DNA from: Clostridia bacterium
GTDB lineage: Bacteria; Bacillota_E; SLMV01; PUMD01
Direction: 5' to 3'
Length of the DNA stretch: 6,517 nucleotides
Assembly (NCBI GenBank): GCA_003563755.1
Contig: PWUB01000269.1
Span: 1-6,517, forward strand
Shown: positions 5,548-6,517 of the stretch, one piece after another
How positions within the stretch are numbered: position 1 is the stretch's first letter
Layout of the letters: every line of letters begins with the position of its first letter
The notes under the pieces: generated by a model
The model's input: the letters and a program-made list of their open reading frames with translations, nothing else
Told to the model about the DNA's origin: nothing
The model's database searches: none
Position numbers and translations under genes: made by a program

Positions 5548-6153
5548 TCAGATGCTCCGCGGATCAACCGCGCCACGTGACAGAGACTGCATTGTCGCCA
5601 TCCGATGTTTGCACCGCCAGGGATTCAGGTTCGAGGGCCGCCACGCGACCCGATCTTTCTGCGCTTCAGAGGTCAGCATAGCGAGGTACGGTAGGGCGCC
5701 CACACCGTGGGGTTGTGCGCCGCCAGCCCTCCTGGTCGTCAGCACCTGCGTGCCGGCCAGAGCGATGCTCTCGACATCAAGAAGGGCAGCATTGATCGTT
5801 CCCTCTCCATCCAACAGGGGGTAGTCCAGGCTCGTCGCGCGGACCCTGCCGGAGGTGCCTGCCGCGTCACGTCGGCACAGACGGCGCATTTCCGAAGTAT
5901 CCTTACGTGCTGATCGCCCTGCATCAGCAGTCCTATGCTCCCGCACCACACCCCCACGGCGCATCCGGATCCATGATAGGCCGCAAGAGGGGGCCGGACA
6001 CGTTCGCCCTCCAGAAAAATGATGTCTTCTTCACTGCCGGCAAGACAACCCCGGCGCACCCCCGTACGATGCTCATCTTTCGAGGGTGGCCAATGTGGCT
6101 TGCCGAGGAGGATGAGCGCTTGGATGGGCTCAAACGAGACGGATCGCGGTCAT
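5548..6153 (-). pseudogene. Probable decayed gene of unknown family, with frameshifts
   Basis: I do not recognise the family. A good ribosome-binding site (AAAGGGGTGAG) leads into an ATG at 6153, but that frame (MTAIRLV) stops after seven codons. A second frame carries on with protein-like text: RSVSFEPIQALILLGKPHW, then EDIIFLEGERVRPPLAAYHG and GDQHVRILRKCAVCADVTRQ. Near 5850 the sense passes to a third frame: RVRATSLDYPLLDGEG, INAALLDVESIALAGTQVLT, then a weaker tail ending at 5548. Codon composition is gene-like on both sides of each switch. Two frameshifts in one gene suggest decay, or indel errors in the assembly. The CAVC pair might be a metal or disulfide site. The part below about 5700 is poorly supported and might belong to something else. 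Confidence 0.38.
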
Positions 6154-6157
6154 CTCA

Positions 6158-6172
6158 CCCCTTTCGGAGGGG
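6158..6172 (-). promoter_or_regulatory. Small hairpin that would sequester the ribosome-binding site of the decayed gene
   Basis: On the minus strand CCCCT pairs with AGGGG across a five-base loop (CCGAA), and the 3' arm is part of the AAAGGGG ribosome-binding site before the ATG at 6153. This could reduce translation until opened. The stem is only 5 bp, so chance is possible. Confidence 0.3.
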
Positions 6173-6182
6173 AGGAAGCTGT

Positions 6183-6219
6183 CTCACCGGTACGACTCAA
6201 TGATGTCCTGGCCGGTGAG
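6183..6219. promoter_or_regulatory. 8-bp inverted repeat between the two right-hand genes
   Basis: CTCACCGG (6183-6190) and CCGGTGAG (6212-6219) are exact reverse complements separated by 21 bp. It lies between the stop of the gene entering from the right edge and the ribosome-binding site of the decayed gene. With a long loop and no T-run it may be an operator or an mRNA stem rather than a terminator. Confidence 0.3.
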
Positions 6220-6265
6220 GGACGATAACATGACGATCACCGCCTGCGATACTCGCGCGGAGGCC

Positions 6266-6517
6266 TCAGCCCCGACCCCGCTCAGCCTCCGAGATCATCC
6301 CTTCGATCTCCCGGGGGCTCTTGAGCCAGAGGAGAGTCGTGCCCGTGGGCAGGTCGTCGAGGTGGCGCAGCAGGCTGGGCCGTCCGCCCCGGTGGAATCC
6401 CCATACGTAGTGAAGGAAGCCGAGGAACTGAGCATCGGGTCGTTCAGGACAGCCCGGGGCCAAATCAGGCCTGGTCTCGCGACGGATGAAGGCGCGGAGC
6501 ATGCGAGTTATGACGCG
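6266..6517 (-). CDS. Hypothetical protein, C-terminal part (enters from the right edge)
   Basis: The last 83 codons are open to the window edge. An ATG at 6502 exists but has no ribosome-binding site and the frame stays open above it, so the real start is probably outside. I do not recognise the family. G or C dominates third codon positions, as expected of a real gene here. The segment has an aromatic-rich stretch (QFLGFLHYVWGFHRGGRPSL), then DLPTGTTLLWLKSPREIEGM and an acidic-basic tail ending in ERGRG. No membrane span or signal peptide is visible in this part. It precedes the decayed gene at 6153 by about 110 nt on the same strand, so the two may once have formed an operon. Confidence 0.6.
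   Translation of the reverse strand, partial: RVITRMLRAFIRRETRPDLAPGCPERPDAQFLGFLHYVWGFHRGGRPSLLRHLDDLPTGTTLLWLKSPREIEGMISEAERGRG

Noticed and set aside
5580..5715. Plus-strand text VAIRCLHRQGFRFEG followed by a P-T-P, faintly like the N-terminus of ATP-grasp ligases
   Set aside because: Only a handful of residues fit, no ATP-grasp catalytic part follows in any plus frame, and the opposite strand carries the more gene-like decayed frame. A translated search of 5480-5830 would settle it.
1..6517. tRNA, rRNA or other known structured RNA genes
   Set aside because: I saw no tRNA cloverleaf, rRNA motif or recognisable riboswitch on either strand by eye; a covariance-model scan was not possible.

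Overview
All genes supported here lie on the minus strand, so transcription runs from high to low coordinates. G+C looks moderately high, Shine-Dalgarno sequences are strong and purine-rich (for example GGAGGTG before the regulator), and the surface proteins look like lipoproteins. A regulator built from a Cro/C1-type helix-turn-helix plus a long TPR array, the design of Bacillota peptide-sensing (RNPP-type) regulators, points to a Gram-positive, Bacillota-like bacterium. This taxonomic reading is an inference; no rRNA or housekeeping gene is present.

Layout in order of transcription. (1) 6517-6266: 3' part of an unrecognised gene that enters from the right edge. (2) 6265-5208: about 1 kb with no intact gene. 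It holds a probable decayed gene of unknown family (6153-5548) with a strong ribosome-binding site inside a hairpin, a 23-bp tandem repeat (5385-5450), and the leader of the next gene. (3) 5207-3900: intact HTH-TPR regulator of 435 residues. (4) 3888-3566: two short overlapping frames of 22 and 85 codons, joined by ATGA and starting 11 nt after the regulator stop. (5) 3565-3241: AT-richer intergenic region with short direct and inverted repeats and a perfect 11-bp stem. (6) 3240-1102: the best-defined gene, a predicted lipoprotein joining an N-terminal repeat domain, a gluzincin metallopeptidase domain (HEIMH plus WVAEGLAEY) and a C-terminal TolB-like propeller. (7) About 1099-637: remnant of an ABC-transporter ATPase, broken by two frameshifts and a stop codon. 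(8) 479-1: start of a second lipoprotein whose N-terminal domain is a clear paralogue of the peptidase's N-terminal domain. It runs off the left edge.

Working model (inference): an intracellular TPR regulator, possibly sensing a peptide, sits upstream of a surface-anchored metallopeptidase, with small ORFs between them. This resembles the NprR/NprX arrangement, where a TPR regulator and a peptide control an extracellular protease. The duplicated lipoprotein, ABC remnant, decayed gene and tandem repeat indicate that the locus has been rearranged.
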